From JBHJGP01 sp050331695 (GTDB lineage: Bacteria > Pseudomonadota > Alphaproteobacteria > Geminicoccales > Geminicoccaceae): DNA of 64,000 nucleotides. The position numbers and the translations under genes were made by a program. Below the pieces are notes generated by a model. The model worked only from the letters and a program-made list of their open reading frames with translations. It had not been told where the DNA came from and searched no databases. The stretch's first letter is position 1. Every line of letters starts with the position of its first letter. The stretch is from positions 19,816 through 83,815 of the forward strand of contig JBHJGP010000005.1 in the NCBI GenBank assembly GCA_050331695.1. Reading direction: 5' to 3'. Shown here in pieces: positions 8,576 through 17,098 of this stretch.

Positions 8576-9868
8576 TCAAAAAGCGGGCCCGGGGCCGCCA
8601 TCAAGTGCCCAAAGCGGGGTCGGCTCAGGCAGGCTGGAAAGCGATGGCGTCGCCACAGGATCCAGACGCTCCGGCTCGCCGATCGCGGGCGATTTCTCGA
8701 TCTCCCGAGCATCGGTCGGCCTCGTTGTCGTTGGGTCAACCCTGACCATAGCCGTCGCGCCGGAATGGCGGCTGTCCTCAGCGTGGATCTCTTCCTGGGC
8801 GTGCGCACCGTCATCGAGGCGGGCGACATGGAAGGTCATCGACAGGCGCGGCCCGGTCTTCTTCGGCTTTTTGGCGGGCCTCGCGTCTTGGACGTCTGTG
8901 TCTGCGGCCCCCTCGGTGTCGGGCGCCACTTGTTTAAGAGCGCTCGCTGCATCTTCATCCGGAACGCCGGGCGTGATCACCGCCGGCGGTTCGGCATCGG
9001 CTTCAAGCTCAAGTGTGATGGTGACCTCGTCAGCCAGGGACGCGGCCGGCTCGATGCTGACGACAGCCGCGACTTTTTCGTTGGTTTCCGGGTGTGGAAC
9101 CGCCGCTGAACTGTCCACGTCCAGGCTGTCAGCTGGGACTGAGGCAACCACGGACGGGGCCGATGTCTCGCTTGCCGGTTCCTGAGCCGGAACAGGCTCC
9201 AAGGCCGTAACTTGCGGTGACCGATCCGTCGGCCCCGGCCGACCGACGCTCTCGTGCGCTGATGCAATCGCCCAATGGCGCTCCCCGGCCCGAAGCGTCG
9301 CCAGAGCCCCACCGGCGCGCTCAGCCACCACAACCTCGCCGTCGTGGACCCGGATTAGCTCCCGGTCCGGCTGGACACGAACCTCGAAGGTGGCGGCGCG
9401 CCCGCTGATCAGGTGGTCTTTGGTCGTCACCTGAAATCGCTCCTTGCGGCCAGCCTTGAGACGGTAGGTCACGACGCCGGCGGTCTGGCGAAGCTGCTGC
9501 GGGCCAACACCGAGAGCCACGGAGGTCCGGGGTCCCAAAACCAGCCGGTTGGCGCCCGTTGTCAGGATCGCTTCGCCCGCGGCACCGGTCCGGACTGACC
9601 GGCCCGCTTGCAGGCGATAGGCATCGATGGCCGCAACCCAGACCTTCCAGTCGCCGTCCTCGTCGGATCGATAAGAGAGTGTCGTGCTCGCGGCATCGAC
9701 GGACCAGAACGTCGGTTCAGGCCGGCTGCCGATTGCCGGCCCGGCCGTCCGCTCGCAGGCTCCTGTGAGCAAGGCGGCCACGGCGAGGATAACGGAACAA
9801 ACCAAGGTCTGGCGGCTTCGGATCGATGGCATCGACGGTTCCGGCGGTGGTAAAGATCGCTCCACCAT
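8576..9868 (-). CDS. FecR-domain lipoprotein with long acidic tail
   Basis: A 430-residue exported protein. Residues up to C38 form a signal peptide with lipobox LTGAC, so it is probably a lipoprotein. ATG 9832 gives a more usual signal peptide length. Residues of about 95-200 resemble the FecR fold (VRTGAAGEAILTT, RTSVALG, a RAATFEV-type block and VHDGEVVV). The C-terminal half is rich in Ala, Pro, Glu and Asp and looks disordered. There is no N-terminal anti-sigma region or adjacent sigma factor, so this is not a classical FecR regulator. Its function is unknown. It ends 6 bases from the zapE stop, convergent. Confidence 0.7.
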   Translation of the reverse strand: MVERSLPPPEPSMPSIRSRQTLVCSVILAVAALLTGACERTAGPAIGSRPEPTFWSVDAASTTLSYRSDEDGDWKVWVAAIDAYRLQAGRSVRTGAAGEAILTTGANRLVLGPRTSVALGVGPQQLRQTAGVVTYRLKAGRKERFQVTTKDHLISGRAATFEVRVQPDRELIRVHDGEVVVAERAGGALATLRAGERHWAIASAHESVGRPGPTDRSPQVTALEPVPAQEPASETSAPSVVASVPADSLDVDSSAAVPHPETNEKVAAVVSIEPAASLADEVTITLELEADAEPPAVITPGVPDEDAASALKQVAPDTEGAADTDVQDARPAKKPKKTGPRLSMTFHVARLDDGAHAQEEIHAEDSRHSGATAMVRVDPTTTRPTDAREIEKSPAIGEPERLDPVATPSLSSLPEPTPLWALDGGPGPAF

Positions 9869-9917
9869 GCCGGGAACCGGTTAAGGATGGCTTAGCGGGC
9901 AGCGGCCTCCGGACGTC

Positions 9918-11855
9918 TCAGACCGATCTCGCCTCGACGTCGCCCAACCTCGCGGTGGCGGTGATCAGATCACCCGCCTTTTCACCGATCATCATGGCAG
10001 CCAGGGCGATGAAATAGCCCGGTGCAAATGACAACACCGATGCGTCGACGACCCGCAATCGTTTGGTGCCGTGGACCCGGAACTGGTTGTCGACCACCGC
10101 CAGTCGTTCGCTCCTTGGACCCATCTTGTTGCTGCCCCAGGCGTTCGAACCCCAAACATGCCGCCGCACGAAGCTTTTCGTCTGTGGGCCGTTGGCCAGA
10201 TCCGGCCCGGGAAAGCGCTCAGCCTCAACAAATTGACCCAACCGCTGACTGGCGCGCCGAACAGCCGCGATGCCGTTGCTCAGTGCCTGGAGCGCAGGAG
10301 GGTTGCCATCGTCGAGCGCCCAGGATGTGACGTTCGGCAAGCCGGACGGATCGGCCGTGTTCAACCGGATCTCTCCTGGGCGCAAGCCACCGGCGATCGT
10401 CAATAATCGCCAGGTCATGACATCGCCGCCGATGCGGGCGCGCTCCGAGAAGCCTGGCGCATAGCCTCTGAAGTCTCCCGCGATGCACTGAACCAAAAGA
10501 TCCGGCCGTTCCAAGCTCGGCGAGGAGCGGGCGATGAAGGCGGCGAGCGTACCATTGTTCGCGTAAAGACCGTCTCGGTCCGAGCGCCAACGCGCGAGGT
10601 CTTCGTCTCCGCCGGTATCCGCATCGGCTGACAGAGTGAGCTGATCTTCTCGCCTAACGGTTCCAGGCGCCAGGCTTGTCACCACCGAGATCTCGGGAAC
10701 GTCGCTCAGGTTTTTGCCGACGCCCGGAAGGTCCAGCCTGACCTCGATGCCTTTAGCGCGGAGCAAGGATGCCGGGCCGATCCCTGAGAGCATCAGCAGT
10801 TGCGGGCTGAAGAAGGCGCCGCCGGCGACGATGACCTCCCGTCGCACGACAACCTGCCGGGGCGAACCATCTTGGTTGTAAACGACACCGATCGCGGCAT
10901 TGTCCGCGTCGAACAGGATCCGCTCGGCGCGACACCGGGTTCTGACGATCAAACGGTCGCTGCAGAGACCGGCGACCTCCTGGACGTGACGGCGGGTGTC
11001 CGAGCGCCGGCCGCCACCGACCGTCATCGGCATCAGGATGCGGCCCTCGGGAACGACCCGGACAACGCGCCAGTCATTGGGATCGATCGCGGCGTTTTGG
11101 TGTGAGCGAAGCGAGCGGAAGCGCTGGTGCTCCCAGGTCAATTCCGAGGCCGCGGCCCGGACGATGGCGGCGATCGATGCCCGATCGGCCACGAACGGTG
11201 ACGGGTCCGCCACGGATGTCGAAAGCCAGCCGTCGAACCCGTGGCGGGTCGGATTGGACCGGGGGTCACCCGGATCCTGCGGCCGATCGACATAGCCGCA
11301 GCGTTCCAGGCTCTGGAAATGGCGATGCATGGTCGCCGCGTCCCAGGTGCTGTCGCCGAAGGTGTTCGCTATGCCATTCCAAACTGTTGGGTCGGGGTAG
11401 AGGGCGCAAAGGCCGTGGATGGCGGTCGTGCCGCCCAAGGTCCGGCCGACGGGGTAGTGGTAGGCGCGGTCTCCCGTGCTCTGCGGCTGGGCTTCAAGAG
11501 GCGTCGCGAGCTCCGGATGCCCGGCAGCGGCCAGATGCAATGCCGGTGCCTGGTGGGCGAGGGGGCTCGCGTCACCGCCCGCTTCCAGGATCAAAACCCG
11601 AAAGCCCTCGAGGGCCAGTCGACAGGCGACCACGCCGCCACCGGCGCCGGAGCCAATGACGACATAGTCGATCGCGCCGTCGGGATCTCTTGTCTGCTCC
11701 AAACAAGCTGGCCGGCGTGCGACCGGCGCCGGTTGGGTGATCGCGCCGGCACAGGCGCCGGTCAGCGACATGGCTCCGGCGGCGAACCCCCATCGGCCAA
11801 GCCCGCGCCGCGATAGTTTCCGTCGTCCCAGGGGAACGGCTTTCTCGCCGGTCAT
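9918..11855 (-). CDS. GMC family FAD oxidoreductase, exported
   Basis: A 645-residue glucose-methanol-choline oxidoreductase. The FAD dinucleotide fold VIGSGAGGG (about 67-75) ends in LILEAGG. A second GMC signature (GGAFFSPQLLMLSGIGP) lies mid-protein, and RVVDASVLSF near the end. The N-terminus has a twin-arginine stretch (SRRGLGRWGF) and then LTGAC at 31-35, suggesting a Tat-exported lipoprotein. Close to the active site there is an apparent pentapeptide repeat (WGSNA, WGSNK) that shifts the expected catalytic His away from the KMG motif. Substrate is unknown. The gene stands alone on the minus strand. Confidence 0.8.
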   Translation of the reverse strand: MTGEKAVPLGRRKLSRRGLGRWGFAAGAMSLTGACAGAITQPAPVARRPACLEQTRDPDGAIDYVVIGSGAGGGVVACRLALEGFRVLILEAGGDASPLAHQAPALHLAAAGHPELATPLEAQPQSTGDRAYHYPVGRTLGGTTAIHGLCALYPDPTVWNGIANTFGDSTWDAATMHRHFQSLERCGYVDRPQDPGDPRSNPTRHGFDGWLSTSVADPSPFVADRASIAAIVRAAASELTWEHQRFRSLRSHQNAAIDPNDWRVVRVVPEGRILMPMTVGGGRRSDTRRHVQEVAGLCSDRLIVRTRCRAERILFDADNAAIGVVYNQDGSPRQVVVRREVIVAGGAFFSPQLLMLSGIGPASLLRAKGIEVRLDLPGVGKNLSDVPEISVVTSLAPGTVRREDQLTLSADADTGGDEDLARWRSDRDGLYANNGTLAAFIARSSPSLERPDLLVQCIAGDFRGYAPGFSERARIGGDVMTWRLLTIAGGLRPGEIRLNTADPSGLPNVTSWALDDGNPPALQALSNGIAAVRRASQRLGQFVEAERFPGPDLANGPQTKSFVRRHVWGSNAWGSNKMGPRSERLAVVDNQFRVHGTKRLRVVDASVLSFAPGYFIALAAMMIGEKAGDLITATARLGDVEARSV

Positions 11856-11902
11856 GTCAGGCGATGATGGAGAACGAAATCAGCGGGCGCTTGCGGAAAA
11901 GA

Positions 11903-12955
11903 TCAACGGCCGCGGCGGACGATCCGAAAGCTCCGCGCCGGTTCCACGACCACGCGGCCCTTGATGTCATCGAGCGGTGTTCCGGCCAAAACCTGAACGA
12001 CATCGTCGACCACTTCGACGCGCTTCCGGTAATATTGGTGGCGGCCGTCCGCTGTTCCGGTATCGTCGACCTGAGCGCAGTCGACACAGAATATCCTCGC
12101 ATTCAACCCATTCTTCACCCGCGGCCCCGCCGCGCCCAATCGCTGTGGGTTCGCCTTGGTCACGTCGCTGATCCGAAGCGCAATGTCATTCTCACTGTGA
12201 TAGACATGCACCGATCGCGCGAGTTGCGGCAACAGACCAAGCTTCAAATCGCTTTCGAAGCAATCGTCATCCTCGTCCGCGGCCATCAGAAAAGCGTGAT
12301 CGAAGATCCGGGGAAGCCTGGGCCGGTCGTGAAGCTGGCTCAAGGCAAGAACGGCGTGGCGCAGGGCCCAATTGCCCATGCTGTGGGCCACCAAATGGAT
12401 CCGCTGCTGACAGCGTTTCGCCTCGTCGAGACTGTCCAGGAAATCGAGCAGCGCCTTGATCGCCCGGGCCATGGCGTGGCCGGAGTTCTGAGCGTCGGTC
12501 CGGTCGCTGAAATAGCGGCGCCGGGGGAAAGTCTCGCCGTCCGACGGCCAGGAGAAGACGAAGACGTAAGGGTTTCGTTTGATCTCGGGGTTTCGAGGAT
12601 CGGGAACCCGGTACTTGTCGTGGAGTTCAGCCGCCCGCTCCAGGGTACTTTCAAAGGTCGAGGCGAAGCCGGTGATCAGGGTGATCACGTCGAGGCATTG
12701 GTCCTGCATCTGGGCGCGCAACTCTTCGAAGATGACCGGGCTGCCGAAGGTGTGGTTCTCGACGTTCGCGGCCTCCAGGTCCTCAGGCATCAGTTCTGAT
12801 TTGACCAGCTGGTAGGTCCCGTCCTCGTTCTTCTTCACTTGCGCTTTGCCGACCCGAAACATTTCAGGGCCCATATCGTTGAAGCGAATTCCGTATTGCG
12901 GCTTGTTCCGGCGAATTGTGATATCGCGGTTGGTGGCAAAATAGACCGTGAACAT
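11903..12955 (-). CDS. Alpha/beta hydrolase (DUF900-type)
   Basis: A 350-residue protein of the DUF900 alpha/beta hydrolase type. The N-terminus (VYFATNRDI) is typical of the family. VFVFSWPSDGE and the nucleophile elbow VAHSMGNW are clear, and an acid residue (SENDIAL) follows. No signal peptide is visible. The physiological substrate is unknown; the family includes predicted esterases. It is separated from the GMC gene by 47 bases on the same strand, so co-transcription is possible. Confidence 0.75.
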   Translation of the reverse strand: MFTVYFATNRDITIRRNKPQYGIRFNDMGPEMFRVGKAQVKKNEDGTYQLVKSELMPEDLEAANVENHTFGSPVIFEELRAQMQDQCLDVITLITGFASTFESTLERAAELHDKYRVPDPRNPEIKRNPYVFVFSWPSDGETFPRRRYFSDRTDAQNSGHAMARAIKALLDFLDSLDEAKRCQQRIHLVAHSMGNWALRHAVLALSQLHDRPRLPRIFDHAFLMAADEDDDCFESDLKLGLLPQLARSVHVYHSENDIALRISDVTKANPQRLGAAGPRVKNGLNARIFCVDCAQVDDTGTADGRHQYYRKRVEVVDDVVQVLAGTPLDDIKGRVVVEPARSFRIVRRGR

Positions 12956-13045
12956 GCCGCCCGACCTTTCGTTCGTTTACGTTTGGGACAAACAGATGTT
13001 TGAGCACTATAGCGCTCGGGTGAGCTCGCCCGGAAGGCTGGTATT

Positions 13046-13492
13046 TTGTCTGATCTGCACTGTCTGGTTGCCGGACGGTTTCAGGTTCTGATGGCCTTCG
13101 CCCTTCTTCTCAATCTGCCGCTCGCTGTTTTGCTGGTCTTGGTCTGGATCGGTGGGCTCTACGGCGAGTGGGCGAAGCCGGCGATGGTGGCCTACGCCGC
13201 CGGGTTGATCGCCTTTGTGGGCGGCATGACGGTCGTCACTGCCCACCTCGGCCCGCTTGCCACCGCATTCCTGGGGCTTGGCGTTTTGCTGATCGCTTGG
13301 CTCGCCCATTTTCTGGGTGATGGCCAGGGGCTCGTCACCGCCGCGATCGGCCTGCTGGCGGTCCTCGGGCTTCGTTGGTTGCTTCCCGCTGTGGAGGACG
13401 CCGCTTCGCCACTGTCGATCCTGCCGCTCTTGGTCCTGGCGATTATGCTCGTGAGCCTAGGCGTCGCGGCCGGACTGCTCGGGCGAAGCTGA
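13046..13492 (+). CDS. Small polytopic membrane protein of unknown function
   Basis: Up to 148 residues, almost entirely hydrophobic, with four or five predicted membrane spans made of Leu, Ala, Val and Gly. The open frame starts at TTG 13046. ATG 13091 gives a 133-residue protein beginning in the first span and is a reasonable alternative. Neither start has a strong ribosome site. I do not recognise a family. The 3' end overlaps the convergent idi gene by 36 bases. It sits at the edge of the photosynthesis cluster, but nothing ties it to photosynthesis. Confidence 0.55.
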   Translation: MSDLHCLVAGRFQVLMAFALLLNLPLAVLLVLVWIGGLYGEWAKPAMVAYAAGLIAFVGGMTVVTAHLGPLATAFLGLGVLLIAWLAHFLGDGQGLVTAAIGLLAVLGLRWLLPAVEDAASPLSILPLLVLAIMLVSLGVAAGLLGRS

Positions 13493-14083
13493 CAGCGTCA
13501 GGGGCTCTTCGACAAAGCCAACGCCCAACTCCTCGACATAGCGGCGAAGCCACACCGAATAGGTCTCGGGGTTGCTATCGAGATCCGCCGCCAGGGCCAA
13601 GGGCTCAACCCAGGCGATCGCGTCGGCCTCTTCGGGATCCGGTTCGACGGAACCGTCATGGCGGCCGACAAACAGGCTCACCAGCTCATGTTCGATCAGG
13701 TCATGGTCCAGCTTTGATCGATAGATCAGTTTGGTCACAAATTTGAGCTCGCACCGGAAACCGAGTTCTTCCTCCAGCCGGCGGAGTGCCGCCGCTTCGG
13801 TCGCCTCGCCGGGCCGGGGGTGACCACAGCAGGCATTGGCCCAAAGGCCCGCCGAATGATATTTCCCAGGAGCTCGCCGCTGCAGGAGCCATTGACCTTG
13901 ACGGTCGCAGATCAGCACCGAGAAGGCCCGGTGGAGAGCGCCGTTGCGGTGCGCTTCAAGCTTGCCGGCCACGCCGATCTCCCGATCCTGTTCGTCGACG
14001 AGCAACAGCCGTTCGCTCAAATCCGTCGCTTGGCCATGCCACGGTTGGCGGCCATCTGACCCGCCTCCCGGTTTTTCCAACAT
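13457..14083 (-). CDS. idi: Isopentenyl-diphosphate delta-isomerase, type I
   Basis: A 208-residue Nudix-fold isomerase interconverting IPP and DMAPP, the precursors of the carotenoid and bacteriochlorophyll side chains. Diagnostic blocks are HRAFSVLI, LQRRAPGKYHSAGLWANACCGHPRPGE with the active-site Cys, and the Nudix-type AALRRLEEELGF. A second acidic cluster (HELVSLFVG) is present. The C-terminal 25 or so residues look non-conserved. It is divergent from bchI. The 173-base gap between them carries a predicted pair of PpsR operators, so idi could be co-regulated with photosynthesis genes. Confidence 0.92.
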   Translation of the reverse strand: MLEKPGGGSDGRQPWHGQATDLSERLLLVDEQDREIGVAGKLEAHRNGALHRAFSVLICDRQGQWLLQRRAPGKYHSAGLWANACCGHPRPGEATEAAALRRLEEELGFRCELKFVTKLIYRSKLDHDLIEHELVSLFVGRHDGSVEPDPEEADAIAWVEPLALAADLDSNPETYSVWLRRYVEELGVGFVEEPLTLSASPEQSGRDA

Positions 14084-14151
14084 GGCCGATCCCCCGCCCG
14101 TTATCCTGTCGCTTCTCTCACCGTCGACATGACGGTCAGGATGCGCCTATC

Positions 14152-14195
14152 TGTCTTCCGAAAGCGACGGTTGTAGCCGTCTGACGAAAATTACA
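14152..14195. promoter_or_regulatory. Tandem PpsR/CrtJ operators, idi-bchI intergenic region
   Basis: Two near-consensus TGT-N12-ACA palindromes: TGTCTTCCGAAAGCGACG (14152-14169) and CGTCTGACGAAAATTACA (14178-14195). Each has one mismatch in a half-site. They are separated by exactly 8 bp, the spacing known for cooperative CrtJ/PpsR binding. They lie about 60 bases before the bchI ATG. The motif is read directly; binding is inferred. Confidence 0.6.
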
Positions 14196-14256
14196 AAAGA
14201 GCGGCAAGCGGTTGGCCGAGACCCGTCAACGGCTATCCGCTGCCAGGCGGGAGCAC

Positions 14257-15285
14257 ATGGGCAGCATTTTTCCCTTTTCGGCCATCGTCGGTCAGGACGC
14301 GATGAAACGGGCCCTCGTCATCGCTGCCATCGATTTTCGGATCGGTGGCGTTCTGGTGTTCGGCGACCGGGGCACCGGCAAGTCGACCGCTGTCCGTGGG
14401 CTGGCGGCCGTGCTGCCGTCGATGTCGATCGTGAAAGGCTGCCGTTACAATTGCGATCCACAAGCCGAGCCGGATCTCTGCCCGGACGATTGCCTTCTTC
14501 GCAAGCGAGCGCCCGCCCCGAAAACCGAAAAGCGGCCGGTGCCGGTGGTCGATCTGCCCCTCGGCGCCACCGAAGACAGGGTCGTTGGCGCGCTCGATCT
14601 GGAGCGGGCGCTCAGCGCCGGTGAAAAGAAGTTCGAACCCGGTCTTTTGGCCCAGGCCCATCGCGGATTTCTCTACATCGATGAGGTCAATCTCCTGGAG
14701 GATCACCTTGTCGATCTGCTCCTCGATGTCGCCGCCTCCGGGCTGAACGTGGTCGAGCGGGAGGGGTTGAGCGTCCGCCATCCCGCGCGCTTCGTCCTGA
14801 TCGGCAGCGGCAATCCGGAAGAAGGAGAGCTGCGGCCCCAGCTTCTCGATCGTTTTGGCCTAGCCGTCGATGTCAGCACGCCCACGGAGCTCAAGACGCG
14901 GGTCGAGGTGATCCGCCGCCGGGATGATTTCGAGCGCGACCCGAAAAACTTTGCTGACCGGTGGAAACGGGCCGAGGGTCGGTTGCGGCGCACCATTCTG
15001 AAAGCGCGGGAAGCTGTCGATCAGGTCCAGGTTTCAGATCAAGCGCTCGAGCGGGCAGCGGGTTTGTGTCTGGCGATCGGCACCGATGGGCTTCGCGGTG
15101 AGCTCACCCTGATCCGGGCAGCCCGTGCGCTCGCCGCATTCGAGGGCGCAGAGGCCGTCGACGACCGGCATTTACGGGAGGTTGCGCCGATGGCTCTCGG
15201 CCACCGGCTTCGGCGGGACCCCCTGGACGAGGCGGGCTCGGCGGTGCGGGTGGAACGGGCCCTGGAGCAGGTGTTCCCCGCATGA
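14257..15285 (+). CDS. bchI: Magnesium chelatase ATPase subunit I
   Basis: A 342-residue AAA+ subunit of Mg-chelatase, which with BchD and BchH inserts Mg into protoporphyrin IX, the first committed step to bacteriochlorophyll. Walker A GDRGTGKS has K42. The FLYIDEVNLL Walker B and the insert with the cysteine pattern CRYNCDPQAEPDLCPDDC are typical. The frame is open back to TTG 14212, but family proteins begin with FPFSAIVGQ, which fits ATG 14257, preceded by GGGAG. The stop overlaps bchD by 4 bases (ATGA). Confidence 0.96.
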   Translation: MGSIFPFSAIVGQDAMKRALVIAAIDFRIGGVLVFGDRGTGKSTAVRGLAAVLPSMSIVKGCRYNCDPQAEPDLCPDDCLLRKRAPAPKTEKRPVPVVDLPLGATEDRVVGALDLERALSAGEKKFEPGLLAQAHRGFLYIDEVNLLEDHLVDLLLDVAASGLNVVEREGLSVRHPARFVLIGSGNPEEGELRPQLLDRFGLAVDVSTPTELKTRVEVIRRRDDFERDPKNFADRWKRAEGRLRRTILKAREAVDQVQVSDQALERAAGLCLAIGTDGLRGELTLIRAARALAAFEGAEAVDDRHLREVAPMALGHRLRRDPLDEAGSAVRVERALEQVFPA

Positions 15286-17093
15286 ACGGCGACCCGTCCT
15301 CCGCGGAAGCCCGATGGGCGGATGCGACCCTCGGCGGTACGCTGTTCGCGATCGATCCGATCGGCATCGGCGGCATTCGCCTGCGCGGCGCGCCGGGTCC
15401 GGTTCGCGACGCTTTTCTGGAAGGCTTGCGGGAGCTGTTCGCCGTCGACGCCCCCTGGCGCCGCATGCCCACCTCGATCGACGAAGAGCGCCTTCTGGGC
15501 GGCCTCGACCTGGCGGCGACGCTGGCCCAAAAACGTCCCGTTCTGGAGACCGGTCTCTTGCCCGCAGCCAATGGCGGAGTGCTCCTGGCGGCTATGGCCG
15601 AACGCATGACGCCCACGGTCACGGCCTGTCTCACACGAGCGATAGATCGGGGTGATGTCCGCATCGAGCGCGATGGAACAACGCGTACCGAGGGGGCCCG
15701 GTTCGGTGTCGTCGCTCTCGACGAGGGGCAGGGTGCCGACGAGGCTGTGCCGGCGGCTCTGGCCGATCGGCTCGGCCTGTTCCTCTTTCTTGATGGCATC
15801 CCTGCGACCCATGCGGTCTGGGCCGCTGCCGATCCCGTGGACGTCGTCGAGGCTAAGGCGCTGTTGGGCCAGGTGGATCCTGAGCCGGAGACGTTGACGC
15901 CGCTTTGCGAGGCGGCACTGAAGCTGGGTATCACGTCGCTCCGGACACCTTATCAGGCTTTGCGGGTCGCCCGGGCGCACGCCGCATGGTCAGGACGGCC
16001 CCGGCTCGACGAAAGGGATTTCGCCGCCGCCGGTCGATTGGTTTTGGCGCCACGGGCCGTGGTCTTGCCGGAGAAGGAAGGGGACCCGCCGCCGCAGGAG
16101 CCAGCAGATCAGAACAGACAAGATCCGGCGAACGCGGACATTGACCGGCCAGCCGAAACCGGCTCCCTCGAGGACGTGGTTCTAGAGGCCGTTGAGACTG
16201 CCTTGCCGGCGGACCTGCTGGCTAGGATGGGAGCCGATCGGTTTTTTGGTCCGAGGCGGGCTGTCGCCGCGGCGGGCTCCGGTGCTCGGTTGGTGAGCCG
16301 CAGCGGGGGCCGGCCGATCGGTGTCCGTCGCGGCTTCCCCAGGGGAGGGCACCGGCTGAACCTGCTCGCCACCTTACGCAGCGCCGCGCCGATGCAGGAG
16401 ATCCGCCGTCGCCAGGCGGAAGGACGGCCGCGCCGGTCCGGCCTCGAGGTGCGACGCGACGATTTTCGGGTCAATCGCTACAAACAGAAGAGCGAGACCA
16501 CAACGCTGTTCGTGGTCGATGCGTCCGGCTCGCAAGCACTTTACCGCCTGGGCGAGGCCAAGGGGGCGGTGGAGCTCTTACTGGCGGAATGCTACATCCG
16601 GCGTGACAGCGTCGCCTTGATCTCCTTTCGCGGCACCAAGGCAGATCTGGTTCTGCCGCCGACCCGCTCGCTTGTCAGGGCCAAGCGCCAATTGGCGATG
16701 CTGGCCGGTGGCGGCGCCACGCCTCTGGCCATTGCCATCGATCGGGCCAGCAGCCTGGCTCAGGACTTGAGCCGACGGCAGCAAACACCGGTCGTGGTCC
16801 TGCTCACGGACGGCAAACCGAACATCGATCGAAGCGGGCACGCCGGCCGGCGTCAGGCGGAGGCGCATGCGCTCGAGGCTGCCAAGGCTTTCCGAGCGCT
16901 CCGCATCTGTGCGCTGGTTGTCGACACCTCGCCTCGGCCCTCGCCTTTTGCCGCAACCCTCGCCCAAGAGATGGCGGCACCCTATCTCGCGTTGCCAAGG
17001 GCCAAGGCCGCCGCATTGGTCGATGCTGTCCGTGGTGAAAGTTCGGCCGCGGTGCCGGGCTCGAGCCGACCACTGAGGGTGCGAGAAGGATAG
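15282..17093 (+). CDS. bchD: Magnesium chelatase subunit D
   Basis: A 603-residue Mg-chelatase D subunit. An N-terminal AAA+-like region with a degenerate nucleotide site is followed by an acidic, proline-rich linker (about residues 265-300) and a C-terminal integrin I (von Willebrand A) domain. The MIDAS motif DASGS starts at D413, with later T and D residues (GGGATPLA, LLTDGKPN). BchD bridges BchI and BchH. ATG start overlapping bchI, and bchO follows within about 30 bases. The length is within the family range. Confidence 0.95.
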   Translation: MNGDPSSAEARWADATLGGTLFAIDPIGIGGIRLRGAPGPVRDAFLEGLRELFAVDAPWRRMPTSIDEERLLGGLDLAATLAQKRPVLETGLLPAANGGVLLAAMAERMTPTVTACLTRAIDRGDVRIERDGTTRTEGARFGVVALDEGQGADEAVPAALADRLGLFLFLDGIPATHAVWAAADPVDVVEAKALLGQVDPEPETLTPLCEAALKLGITSLRTPYQALRVARAHAAWSGRPRLDERDFAAAGRLVLAPRAVVLPEKEGDPPPQEPADQNRQDPANADIDRPAETGSLEDVVLEAVETALPADLLARMGADRFFGPRRAVAAAGSGARLVSRSGGRPIGVRRGFPRGGHRLNLLATLRSAAPMQEIRRRQAEGRPRRSGLEVRRDDFRVNRYKQKSETTTLFVVDASGSQALYRLGEAKGAVELLLAECYIRRDSVALISFRGTKADLVLPPTRSLVRAKRQLAMLAGGGATPLAIAIDRASSLAQDLSRRQQTPVVVLLTDGKPNIDRSGHAGRRQAEAHALEAAKAFRALRICALVVDTSPRPSPFAATLAQEMAAPYLALPRAKAAALVDAVRGESSAAVPGSSRPLRVREG

Positions 17094-17098
17094 ATGCC

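Noticed and set aside
14107..14129. TGT...ACA in the idi-bchI gap
   Set aside because: The spacer is 17 bases, not 12. The true pair lies 45 bases further on.
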